Positions 45,989 to 53,016 of a stretch of DNA of 64,000 nucleotides are shown one piece after another. The notes under the pieces were generated by a model, which was given only the letters and a program-made list of their open reading frames with translations, made no database searches and was not told the DNA's origin. Source of the stretch: Betaproteobacteria bacterium GR16-43 (GTDB taxonomy: Bacteria > Pseudomonadota > Gammaproteobacteria > Burkholderiales > Usitatibacteraceae); contig CP019169.1 of NCBI GenBank assembly GCA_001953215.1, forward strand, positions 496,001-560,000. Direction: 5' to 3'. Made by a program: the position numbers and the translations under genes. The first letter of the stretch is position 1, and every line of letters begins with the position of its first letter.

Positions 45989-46645
45989 GTGTACACCGTG
46001 AAGGAAATTTTCTACACCTTGCAGGGCGAGGGCGCCAACACCGGCACCCCCGCGGTCTTCTGCCGCTTCGCGGGCTGCAACCTCTGGAGCGGCCGCGAGG
46101 AGGATCGCGCGGCGGCCACCTGCAATTTCTGCGACACCGACTTCATCGGCACCGACGGGCCGGGCGGCGGGAAGTTCGCCGCGGCCACCGCGCTCGCCGA
46201 CGCCGTCGCTTCGCGCTGGCCCGGTTTAGGGTCAGCACCTTTATTGGGTAATCGTGCTGACCCTAAACTCGTGGTTTGCACGGGTGGTGAGCCGCTGCTG
46301 CAGCTCGATCGCGCGTTGATCGATGCGTTCCATGCGCGGGGCTTTCGCGTGGCCGTCGAGACCAACGGCACGCAAGCCATTCCCGAGGGCATCGACTGGA
46401 TCTGCGTGAGCCCGAAGGCGACCGCGCCCGTGGTCGTCGAACGCGGCCACGAGTTGAAGCTGGTGTACCCGCAGCGCGACGCGATGCCGGATCGTTTCGA
46501 GTCGCTCGCGTTCGAACATTTCTTCCTGCAGCCGATGGACGGCCCCGCGCGCGAGGCCAACACCAAGGCTGCCATCGATTACTGCCTCCAGCACCCGCGC
46601 TGGCGGCTCTCCCTCCAGACCCACAAGATCATCGGAATCGCATGA
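45989..46645 (+). CDS. queE: 7-carboxy-7-deazaguanine synthase QueE with an inserted repeat
   Basis: 218 residues from a GTG start (MYTVKEIFYTLQGEGANTG). QueE is a radical SAM enzyme of queuosine and 7-deazapurine synthesis. The cluster Cys residues are in FCRFAGCNLW and ATCNFCDTDF; the spacing is that of the proteobacterial type. GGEPLLQLD, VETNGTQ, SPKA and ELKLVYPQ follow. Residues about 79-93 (LGSAPLLGNRADPKL) have no place in the family, where RWP is followed closely by the strand before TGGEPLLQ. This stretch is encoded by a 45-bp palindrome (46224-46268) that keeps the frame. It overlaps queD by 4 bp. Confidence 0.92.
   Translation: MYTVKEIFYTLQGEGANTGTPAVFCRFAGCNLWSGREEDRAAATCNFCDTDFIGTDGPGGGKFAAATALADAVASRWPGLGSAPLLGNRADPKLVVCTGGEPLLQLDRALIDAFHARGFRVAVETNGTQAIPEGIDWICVSPKATAPVVVERGHELKLVYPQRDAMPDRFESLAFEHFFLQPMDGPAREANTKAAIDYCLQHPRWRLSLQTHKIIGIA
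46224..46268. repeat. GGGTCAG-class palindrome inside queE
   Basis: GTTTAGGGTCAGCAC (46224-46238) and its perfect inverse (46254-46268) flank a 15-base centre. Total length is 45 bases, exactly 15 codons, with no stop in the queE frame. The TTAGGGTCAGCAC core is shared with the element at 5935-5999. Confidence 0.9.
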
Positions 46646-47007
46646 GCGTTGAAATTTCCTACCGCTTCGGCTTCGACGCGGCGCACCACTTCGACCACTT
46701 TCCCGAAGGACACCCCAACCGCGGCATGCACGGCCACTCCTTCCACGTGGAAGTCGCCCTCGAAGGCGAGCCCGATCCCGCCACCGGATTCGTCGCCGAC
46801 CTGGGCGACCTCGAAGCCGTGTGCGCTGAAGTGCGCAAGGCCCTCGACCATAAAGTACTGAACGACGTGCCGGGCCTCGCCAAGCCCAGCCTCGAAAACC
46901 TGAGCGTGTGGATCTGGAAGCGCCTCGAGCCGCGCTACGCCACGCTCGCTCGCGTCACGATCCTGCGCGATTCCGCGGGGCAATCGTGCACCTATCGCGG
47001 TACCTGA
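46642..47007 (+). CDS. queD: QueD-like 6-carboxytetrahydropterin synthase
   Basis: 121 residues, the size of QueD, coupled to queE (ATGA). Zinc ligands are present: His in FDAAHHF and both His of MHGHSF. LDHKVLND and the PSLENLSVWIWKRL segment align well with E. coli QueD. However, the catalytic Cys that stands four residues before HGH in E. coli (GHKCGRLHGH) is Asn26 here (GHPNRGMHGH), and the C-terminal Glu of VKET is Asp. It may be a distinct subfamily with different chemistry. Pathway context still points to 7-deazapurine synthesis. Confidence 0.85.
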   Translation: MSVEISYRFGFDAAHHFDHFPEGHPNRGMHGHSFHVEVALEGEPDPATGFVADLGDLEAVCAEVRKALDHKVLNDVPGLAKPSLENLSVWIWKRLEPRYATLARVTILRDSAGQSCTYRGT

Positions 47008-47027
47008 ACCCCAAGGGAGAACGAAGA

Positions 47028-47312
47028 ATGACCAAGACCATCGCCGCAGTCCTCATCGGCGCCGCGTTCCTCGCGCCGGCGCTCGCCGCCGACCTCGACG
47101 TGAAGCCGGCCGACACAGTGGAGAGCGTGCTCGCCGCGCAGAAGGGCAAGCGCGTCACGCTGAAGACGCGCTCGGGCCAGGAAGTCACGGGCGTCGTGAA
47201 GTTCGTTTCCAACCGCCTGGTCCAGGTAAGCCAGGTGGCCGGGAAGGAATTCTTCGACGCCGTGGTGCCGCTGGATGCCGTGGAGACGGTGCTGGTCCGG
47301 GTGAAGGACTAG
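47028..47312 (+). CDS. small exported protein with an Sm-like sequence pattern
   Basis: 94 residues; GGGAGAACGAAGA precedes the ATG. A signal peptide ends near ALA-ADLD. The remaining 70 residues read as a compact all-beta unit: KGKRVTLKTRSGQEVTGVVK, then a strand around RLVQVSQV and VPLDAVETVLVRV. The order of strands and the G...V.G.V pattern resemble the Sm/LSm fold, but this is by eye only. An exported Sm-like protein would not bind RNA in the usual way. It follows queD by 20 bp. Confidence 0.6.
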   Translation: MTKTIAAVLIGAAFLAPALAADLDVKPADTVESVLAAQKGKRVTLKTRSGQEVTGVVKFVSNRLVQVSQVAGKEFFDAVVPLDAVETVLVRVKD

Positions 47313-47435
47313 CACCGCGGCGTTACGCAGCCTCCCAGCGCGAAGGTGGCAAGCGCTGTGACGGCGAGGACTTTCATTTTCGGCTTCATGCGCTATTCTC
47401 CAAAGAGGTCCATGACAGCCCGAAGGTAGCCCAGC

Positions 47436-48425
47436 ATGCGTCCCTTGCCAGTCGGCCGGTTCCGTTTCCTGTTGTGGGTTTTCGCGGTCGGCTGCGCCGG
47501 CCTTTCGCAGGCCGCGCTCGCGCAAGCCTGGCCCGCGAAGCCGGTGAAGATCGTCGTGCCGTTCGCCGCCGGCGGCCCGGCCGACATCTATGCGCGCGCG
47601 ATCGGGGAAAAACTCTCGACCGCGCTGGGGCAGCCCTTCGTCGTGGAGAACAAGCCCGGCGGTGGATCCATCGTCGGAACGGACTTCGCCGCGAAGAGCG
47701 CGCCCGACGGCTACACGCTGCTCATGATGTCGAACACGCACACCGTGAACGAGTCGCTGGTTCCCGAGCGGCCGTTCCAGCTGATGCGCGATTTCGTTCC
47801 CGTTGCGCCGGTGAATTATTCGGACCTCGTGCTGGTCGCGCATCCGTCGGTCCCCGCGAACTCGCTGCGGGAGCTGGTGGCGCTCGCGAAGTCGAAGCCC
47901 GGCACGTTGAACTACGCATCGTCGGGCAACGGCACGCCGTACCACATGGCCGGCGAGCTCTTCAAGGCGATGGCCGGCGTGGACCTCCTCCACGTGCCGT
48001 ACAAGGGAAGCTCGGGCGCGCGCACCGACCTGCTCGGCGGCCAGGTGATGATGATGTTCGACGCGATCACGACGATGGGCCCGCAGGTGCGCGCCGGGAA
48101 GCTGAAGGCCTTCGGCACCACCGGCAAGTCGCGCTCCGCCGTCCTGTCCGAAGTCCCCACCGTGAGCGAAGCGGGCGTACCGGGCTACGAGGCCGTGATC
48201 TGGCTGGGCCTGATGGCGCCCGCGGGCACGCCGAAGCCCGTCGTGGAGAAATTGAACGCCGAGGTCACGCGCATCACGAACGCGCCCGAGATGAAGGACG
48301 CGTGGGCGAAGCAGGGCGCGGTCGCGATGGCGATGTCCACCGACGAATTCGCGCGCTACATGCGCGACGACATCGAGAAGTGGGCGCGCATCGTGAAGCT
48401 CTCGGGCGCGAAGCCCGACCAGTAG
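47436..48425 (+). CDS. Bug-family tripartite tricarboxylate receptor
   Basis: 329 residues with a signal peptide (ending near ALA-QAWP). Family features: WPAKPVKIVVPFAAGGPADI, the VVENKPGGGSIVG loop, PDGYTLLM, LNYASSGNGTPYHMAGEL, and VPYKGSSGA. Bug proteins bind carboxylates or other small ligands in the periplasm; most have no adjacent TctA/TctB, as here. Possible ligand unknown. Its stop is two bases before the SBP-GNAT fusion gene, so they are co-transcribed. Confidence 0.9.
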   Translation: MRPLPVGRFRFLLWVFAVGCAGLSQAALAQAWPAKPVKIVVPFAAGGPADIYARAIGEKLSTALGQPFVVENKPGGGSIVGTDFAAKSAPDGYTLLMMSNTHTVNESLVPERPFQLMRDFVPVAPVNYSDLVLVAHPSVPANSLRELVALAKSKPGTLNYASSGNGTPYHMAGELFKAMAGVDLLHVPYKGSSGARTDLLGGQVMMMFDAITTMGPQVRAGKLKAFGTTGKSRSAVLSEVPTVSEAGVPGYEAVIWLGLMAPAGTPKPVVEKLNAEVTRITNAPEMKDAWAKQGAVAMAMSTDEFARYMRDDIEKWARIVKLSGAKPDQ

Positions 48426-48427
48426 CG

Positions 48428-49570
48428 ATGCGCCTCGCGTTCCTTTCCGGTGGCGCGGCCAACGGGATCGTCGCCCGCGTCGCGAAGGATGCGGGCATCG
48501 AGGTCGGCGGCACGTTCGGCCCGGTGGGCGCGATGCGCGACAAGCTCCTCGCCGGCGAGCCGTGCGACCTCGTGATCCTCACCCATGCGCAGATCGCCGG
48601 CCTCACGGCATCGGGGCACGTGGAGCCTGCCGCGGTTTCCGACCTCGGCACGGTGCAGACCTCGGTCGCGGTTCGCACGGACGCGCCGCCGGTCGATGTC
48701 TCGACGCCCGAAGGGTTGCGCGCGGCGTTGCTCGCGGCCGACGCGATCCACTTCCCCGATCCACTGAAGGCCACGGCCGGCATCCACTTCGCCCAGGTGA
48801 TGGACGCGCTCGGAATCTCGGCTGCGGTCGCTTCGAAGTTGCGCACGCATCCGGGCGGATTGCCGGCGATGGCCGCGGTGGCGGCCTCGAAGGGAAACCC
48901 GATCGGCGTCACGCAGGCCACGGAGATCGCCGTCACCGCGGGCGTCCGGCTCGTGGCGCCGCTGCCCGCCCCGCATGGATTGGCGACGGTCTACACGGTC
49001 GCGGTGAACGTGGCCTCGGGCGAGAAGCAGGCCGCGACGGAATTCATCGCCCGCCTCGTCGGTCGCGAAGCCGCGGTGCTGCGCGCGCAGATGGGTTTCG
49101 AAGGCGCGTTGGTGCGGCGCGCGACGCGAGGCGATGAGGCCGCCATTCGCGAACTCGTGTTCTCCATCCTCGCGAAGGAGTATTCCATCCAGCCCGAACC
49201 CGAGGGCACCGACCGCGACCTCTTCGACCTCGACGCACACTACTTCACGCGCGGCGGAACGTTCGACGTCGCCATCGACCCGTCGGGTGCGCTCGTGGGT
49301 TGCTGCGGCACGTACGCCACGGATGCGGCTTCGTGCGAGCTGCGCAAGATGTACGTGCGGCGCGATGCGCGTGGCCAGGGGCTGGCGAAACGCCTGCTCG
49401 AACGGGCGATCGCCTTCGGGAGGGCGCGTGGCTGCGAACGGATCGAACTCGAGACCGCCTCGGTGCTGAAGGAAGCGATCTCGATGTACGAGAAGGCGGG
49501 GTTCGTGCGCGGGGTACAACCGCCACACGTGCAGCGCTGCGACCGGGTCTACTCCCTCGCCCTGAGATAA
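48428..49570 (+). CDS. fusion of a ModA-like binding domain to a GNAT domain
   Basis: 380 residues from the ATG at 48428. Residues 1-225 are a periplasmic-binding-protein type II fold of the ModA-like kind: MRLAFLSGGAANGIVARVAK, LAGEPCDLVILTHAQIAGL, and ATEIAVTAGVRLVAPLPA. No signal peptide is present, so this half is probably cytoplasmic. Residues 230-380 are a GNAT acetyltransferase: RRATRGDEAAIRELVFSILA, then ELRKMYVRRDARGQGLAKRL with the acetyl-CoA loop RGQGLAK, and AISMYEKAGF. The reading frame is continuous. A ligand-sensing acetyltransferase is a reasonable inference. It follows a Bug receptor in the same operon. Confidence 0.83.
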   Translation: MRLAFLSGGAANGIVARVAKDAGIEVGGTFGPVGAMRDKLLAGEPCDLVILTHAQIAGLTASGHVEPAAVSDLGTVQTSVAVRTDAPPVDVSTPEGLRAALLAADAIHFPDPLKATAGIHFAQVMDALGISAAVASKLRTHPGGLPAMAAVAASKGNPIGVTQATEIAVTAGVRLVAPLPAPHGLATVYTVAVNVASGEKQAATEFIARLVGREAAVLRAQMGFEGALVRRATRGDEAAIRELVFSILAKEYSIQPEPEGTDRDLFDLDAHYFTRGGTFDVAIDPSGALVGCCGTYATDAASCELRKMYVRRDARGQGLAKRLLERAIAFGRARGCERIELETASVLKEAISMYEKAGFVRGVQPPHVQRCDRVYSLALR

Positions 49571-49591
49571 CTGGGGTCAGACTCCCATTAT
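49571..49591. repeat. short GGGTCAG-class sequence
   Basis: CTGGGGTCAGACTCCCATTA fills the gap between two convergent genes. It is an imperfect palindrome (TGGG...CCCA) and matches one arm of the element at 50888-50959, so it is probably a single-arm member of that class. Confidence 0.6.
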
Positions 49592-50146
49592 TTATCCGAC
49601 GAACGCGGCGGGAACGGGATCCTCGCCGATCGCGTTGCGCAGGATCGCCCAGTGCATCGCTTCGTCACCCAGGATCGTTGCCGCGGCCTGGGCCAGTCCG
49701 CGATCGTTGAACTTTCCGATCGCCCCGACATAGGCGCTCACCGCGCCCTTCTCCAGCCCGCCCGCGAAGCGCAGCACGTCCGCCTGCACCTTGAGCGTTT
49801 CCACCGGGAACGTGTACTTCGCCTTCGCGTTCACCGGATCGCCGCCCAGCTTCTTGACGACGCCGGCGAGCAGGTCGATGTGCGCCTTGTGGTGGCCCTG
49901 GAACTTCACGGCGAGGTCGAGCACGGGCTTCTGCAGCAGGCCGCTCTCGGCGCCCACCTGGTAGGCGGCGACGGCTTCGTGTTCCGCGCCCAGCGCCGCG
50001 TTGAGGATGGCCACGTCGGACTCCGCCGCCTTGTTGGCGGGCTTCGCGAGCGCCTCCTGCCCCGCGAGCAGCGCGACCGCGGTGCCCGAAAGCAGGATGC
50101 CCGACTGGGTGATGAACGCACGGCGTCCGAGGAAAAAGCTGCTCAT
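49592..50146 (-). CDS. Tat-exported ferritin-like protein
   Basis: 184 residues from the ATG at 50146, which has GGAGG upstream. The start LGRRAFITQSGILLSG is a Tat signal. Four helices carry likely metal ligands: AEHEAVAAYQ, FQGHHKAHID, GAVSAYVGAI and LGDEAMHWAILR, as in the ferritin-like (DUF4439/Ferritin_2) group. The Glu of the third helix is not obvious, so the metal site needs a model. The gene overlaps the ECF sigma gene by 4 bp (ATGA). Role may be in oxidative or metal stress in the periplasm. Confidence 0.83.
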   Translation of the reverse strand: MSSFFLGRRAFITQSGILLSGTAVALLAGQEALAKPANKAAESDVAILNAALGAEHEAVAAYQVGAESGLLQKPVLDLAVKFQGHHKAHIDLLAGVVKKLGGDPVNAKAKYTFPVETLKVQADVLRFAGGLEKGAVSAYVGAIGKFNDRGLAQAAATILGDEAMHWAILRNAIGEDPVPAAFVG

Positions 50147-50850
50147 GGTGTGCCTCCTGATGGCGTCTTTGGGTGGGGGAGCGCCGCCAGCACGTTGGCG
50201 ACGATGCGATCGCAACGCGCGCCGTCGAAGGCGAAGGCCTCCTCCAGAGCGACGTCGATTTCACGGGAAAGGGATTCGCGCAGCAGGCCCTTGGCGCGGA
50301 AGTGGCGCGAACGCACGGTGGCCTCGGGAATGTCGAGGCTCGCGGCGACTTCGTCCACGCTCATCTCCTCGAGCTCGCGCAGGATGAAGACGGTGCGGAA
50401 TTGTTCGGGCAGTTCATCGATGCGCGCTTCGATGAGGCGGCGGGTCTCGGCCCGCAGCGCCGCGCGCTCGGGGAGTTCCACGGGGGATTCGACGGACATG
50501 ACGGACTCCGAATGCAGGGACGCGCCCTCGTCCAGGACGATCACCTCGGCGCTGCGCTTCCTCTTGCGCAACCGTCCCAGCGACTCGTTGGCGACGATGC
50601 GCACGAGCCAGGTCGAGAGCTTCGCGTCGGCGCGAAAGCCGGGAAGGGCCCGGTAGGCGGAGAGGTACGCCTCCTGCAGCGCGTCCTCGGCTTCCGCGTC
50701 GTCGCGAAGGATCGCGCGCGCCGTGCGATAAAGACGGCGGTTGTGCTTGCGCATCATCTCCGTGAACGCGGCCGCATCGCCCGCCGCGAGGCGCGTGGCG
50801 AAGTCCCTGTCGTCCTTGGGGGCAATGGCCGTGTTCGTGTTCATGCCCAT
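50143..50850 (-). CDS. ECF RNA polymerase sigma factor
   Basis: 235 residues from the ATG at 50850; an upstream in-frame ATG at 50883 borders the palindromic element and is less likely. Region 2 reads YRTARAILRDDAEAEDALQE and FRADAKLSTWLVRIVANE; region 4 reads LPEQFRTVFILRELEEMSVD followed by VAASLDIPEATVRSRHFRAK. It also has a C-terminal extension of about 40 residues. No anti-sigma gene is adjacent; the only partner in the operon is the exported ferritin-like protein. Confidence 0.88.
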   Translation of the reverse strand: MGMNTNTAIAPKDDRDFATRLAAGDAAAFTEMMRKHNRRLYRTARAILRDDAEAEDALQEAYLSAYRALPGFRADAKLSTWLVRIVANESLGRLRKRKRSAEVIVLDEGASLHSESVMSVESPVELPERAALRAETRRLIEARIDELPEQFRTVFILRELEEMSVDEVAASLDIPEATVRSRHFRAKGLLRESLSREIDVALEEAFAFDGARCDRIVANVLAALPHPKTPSGGTP

Positions 50851-50887
50851 TGGATGATGCGCCGGGCTCCCGCGTTCCGGCATCAGG

Positions 50888-50959
50888 GAATAAAGGGGTC
50901 AGACTCCTTTATTCGAAAAGACAGTCACGAATGAATAAAGGAGTCTGACCCCTTTATTC
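50888..50959. repeat. perfect 27-bp palindrome of the GGGTCAG class
   Basis: Arms at 50888-50914 and 50933-50959 are perfectly inverted around 18 bases. Each arm (GAATAAAGGGGTCAGACTCC and so on) is itself almost palindromic (GAATAAAGG...CCTTTATTC), giving a nested structure. Its right end overlaps the TGA stop (50958-50960) of the downstream Ldh gene. Confidence 0.9.
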
Positions 50960-51980
50960 ATCTCGCGAGGGTTTGCAGTCTCTCGAGCACGGCGGCATCG
51001 AGGGAGATGCCGTCCCGCCGCTGGCGTTCGAGGTGGGCGAGCTCGATTTCGCCGGGCACCAGCACGGGCCGTTGCGGATCGGCGGGGGGCGTTGCGTGGA
51101 GGATCGACCGGAAATCCTGCATGCGTTCTTCGAGCCACGACTCGGAGCCCAGGCGCATCACGTCGATGAGGCAGAAGAAATGTCCGAGGTTGCCGGGCTT
51201 CTCCGGCGACTCCGACCACGAGTTCACGTGCGTGAGGTAGGCCGCGTTCGAGAGCAGGCCGGCGAAGAGGTCGACGAACAGCGCGAGGCCGTAGCCCTTG
51301 TGCCCGCCGATGGGCAGCAGGAAGCCTTCGAGCGCCGCCTTCGGATCGGTGGTGGCGTTGCCTTGCGCATCCGTGGCCCACGTGTCGGGAATCGACTTCC
51401 CGGCCTTGGCCGCATCGCGGATCTTCGCGCGCGCGACCACCGAGAGCGCCATGTCCAGGATGAACGGCGCGCCGCCGGGATTGGGCACCGCGAAGGCGAC
51501 GGGGCTGTTGCCGAGCCTCGCCTCCTTGCCGCCCGTGGGCGCGATCGTCGTCGACGCGTTGCTGCCGATCACGCTCGCGAAGCCCGCTTCGGCCGCGAGA
51601 TACGAGTAAGGTCCAACCGGACCGAAATGGTTGCTGTTGCGCGCAAACGCGATGCCGATACCCGATTCGCGCGCGAGCTCCATCGCCGCATGCAGCGAAC
51701 GCATTCCCACCAGCGGACCCACCCCATTGTCGCCATCGACCTTCGCCATGGCCGGCGCGATGCGTTCCACGCGCACGTCGGCTCGCGCCTTGATGCCGCC
51801 GATGCGGATGCGCTCGCCGTAACTTTCGACACGGCTCACGCCATGCGTGGAGATCCCGAAGAGGTCGCCCAGCACCAGCACGCGCGCGGCGAGCGCGGCA
51901 TCCTCGGCGGGCAGGCCGAGGCGTTCCAGGGCTCCGCTGGCGAGGGCCTGGAGCTTCGCCTCGGGAACGGAAACGTTCAA
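50958..51980 (-). CDS. Ldh-family (malate/lactate-type) dehydrogenase
   Basis: 340 residues of the MDH2/LDH2 (sulfolactate/ureidoglycolate dehydrogenase) family, unrelated to classical Rossmann LDH. Visible parts are GDLFGISTHGVSRV with the catalytic His, RNSNHFGPVGPYSYLA, GGKEARLGNSPVAFAVP, and GFLLPIGGHKGYGLALFVD. Oxidises a 2-hydroxy acid with NAD(P). It precedes the Bug receptor gene on the minus strand by 4 bases of spacing, so a substrate taken up by that receptor may be its target. Confidence 0.88.
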   Translation of the reverse strand: MNVSVPEAKLQALASGALERLGLPAEDAALAARVLVLGDLFGISTHGVSRVESYGERIRIGGIKARADVRVERIAPAMAKVDGDNGVGPLVGMRSLHAAMELARESGIGIAFARNSNHFGPVGPYSYLAAEAGFASVIGSNASTTIAPTGGKEARLGNSPVAFAVPNPGGAPFILDMALSVVARAKIRDAAKAGKSIPDTWATDAQGNATTDPKAALEGFLLPIGGHKGYGLALFVDLFAGLLSNAAYLTHVNSWSESPEKPGNLGHFFCLIDVMRLGSESWLEERMQDFRSILHATPPADPQRPVLVPGEIELAHLERQRRDGISLDAAVLERLQTLAR

Positions 51981-51984
51981 CGGG

Positions 51985-52953
51985 TCAGTCGGCCTTGATG
52001 CCGGCTGTCGCGATCACCTTGGCCCAGGCCTCGCGTTCCTTCTTGATGTACGCGGCGAGCTGCGGGCGCGTCATCGGTACCGGCTCCATGCCGTGCTCGG
52101 CGAGCTGCTTCTTCACGTCCGGGTCCTTCAACACCTTCACGAGTTCCGCATTCAAGCGATCGAGGATCGCGGGCGGTGTCTTGCCCGGGGCCACGAGCGC
52201 GTACCAGTTCACGGCCTCGAAGCCGGGGAAGCCCTGCTCCGCGACGGTCGGCACGTTCGGAAGCGCCGCCATGCGCGTGAGGCCCGAGGTCGCGATCGCG
52301 CGCAGCTTGCCGGCCTCGATGTGCGGGCCGGCCGTGGAGAGCGTGGAGAAATAGCCGGTCACGCGGCCCGTCAGCAGGTCCGTCATGATCGGGCCGCCGC
52401 CCTTGTAGGGAATGTGCACGATGTCGACGCCCGCGCGTTGCTTGAGCATCTCGCCCGCGAGGTGCGAGGCCGAACCGACGCCGGTGGAGGCGTAGTTGAG
52501 CGTGCCCGGCTCCTTTTTCGCGAGCGCGACCAGCTCGGTCAGGTTCTTCGCCGGCACCGACGGATGCACGACGAACACGGCGGGGAACACCACGCCCATC
52601 GTGAGGGGTGCCAGATCCTTCTCGGGATCGTAGGGCAGGTTCTTCACGAGGCTGGGCGCCACGGAGAGCGGGCCCACGGAACTCAAGTGGATCGTGTAGC
52701 CGTCGGGCGGCGCATTCGCCACGAGCTGCGCGGCCAGGTTGCCGCCCGCGCCTGCCTTGTTGTCGACGATCACGCTCTGCTTCACGTTCTCGGAAAGCTT
52801 CTTCGCGATGATGCGCGCCGAGGCATCGGTGGCGCCGCCCGCGGCGAAGCCCACCACGAGCGTGATCGGCTTCGATGGAAAGTTGGATTGCGCGGCGGCT
52901 GCACCCGCGAAGGCCAGTGCGGCGAAGGCTGCTGCGTTGCGAAAGCGGGACAT
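51985..52953 (-). CDS. Bug-family tripartite tricarboxylate receptor
   Basis: 322 residues. Signal peptide ends near AAA-QSN. Family segments: FPSKPITLVVGFAAGGATDA, VDNKAGAGGNLAAQLVANAP, LNYASTGVGSASHLAGEML, and IPYKGGGPIMTDLL. As with the other two Bug genes here, no TctA/TctB membrane pair is encoded nearby. In a cluster with tcuAB, where the usual transporter is TcuC, this receptor may bind the substrate (citrate- or tricarballylate-like). Confidence 0.9.
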   Translation of the reverse strand: MSRFRNAAAFAALAFAGAAAAQSNFPSKPITLVVGFAAGGATDASARIIAKKLSENVKQSVIVDNKAGAGGNLAAQLVANAPPDGYTIHLSSVGPLSVAPSLVKNLPYDPEKDLAPLTMGVVFPAVFVVHPSVPAKNLTELVALAKKEPGTLNYASTGVGSASHLAGEMLKQRAGVDIVHIPYKGGGPIMTDLLTGRVTGYFSTLSTAGPHIEAGKLRAIATSGLTRMAALPNVPTVAEQGFPGFEAVNWYALVAPGKTPPAILDRLNAELVKVLKDPDVKKQLAEHGMEPVPMTRPQLAAYIKKEREAWAKVIATAGIKAD

Positions 52954-52971
52954 CGATCGTCTCCTTGATGC

Positions 52972-53016
52972 CTGGGGGTCAGACCCCTAGGCAACGGCTT
53001 GGGGGTCTGACCCTAG
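52972..53016. repeat. GGGTCAGACCCC-class palindrome
   Basis: CTGGGGGTCAGACCCCTAG (52972-52990) and its near-inverse (52998-53016) flank seven bases. Each arm is again nearly palindromic. It lies between the Bug receptor start and the aldolase end, and the aldolase TAG stop (53013-53015 on the minus strand) lies inside the right arm. Confidence 0.88.

Noticed and set aside
46224-46268. Frameshift or sequencing error in queE
   Set aside because: The extra 45 bp is a multiple of three, is a clean palindrome and matches an element elsewhere in the window; both flanks stay in the queE frame.
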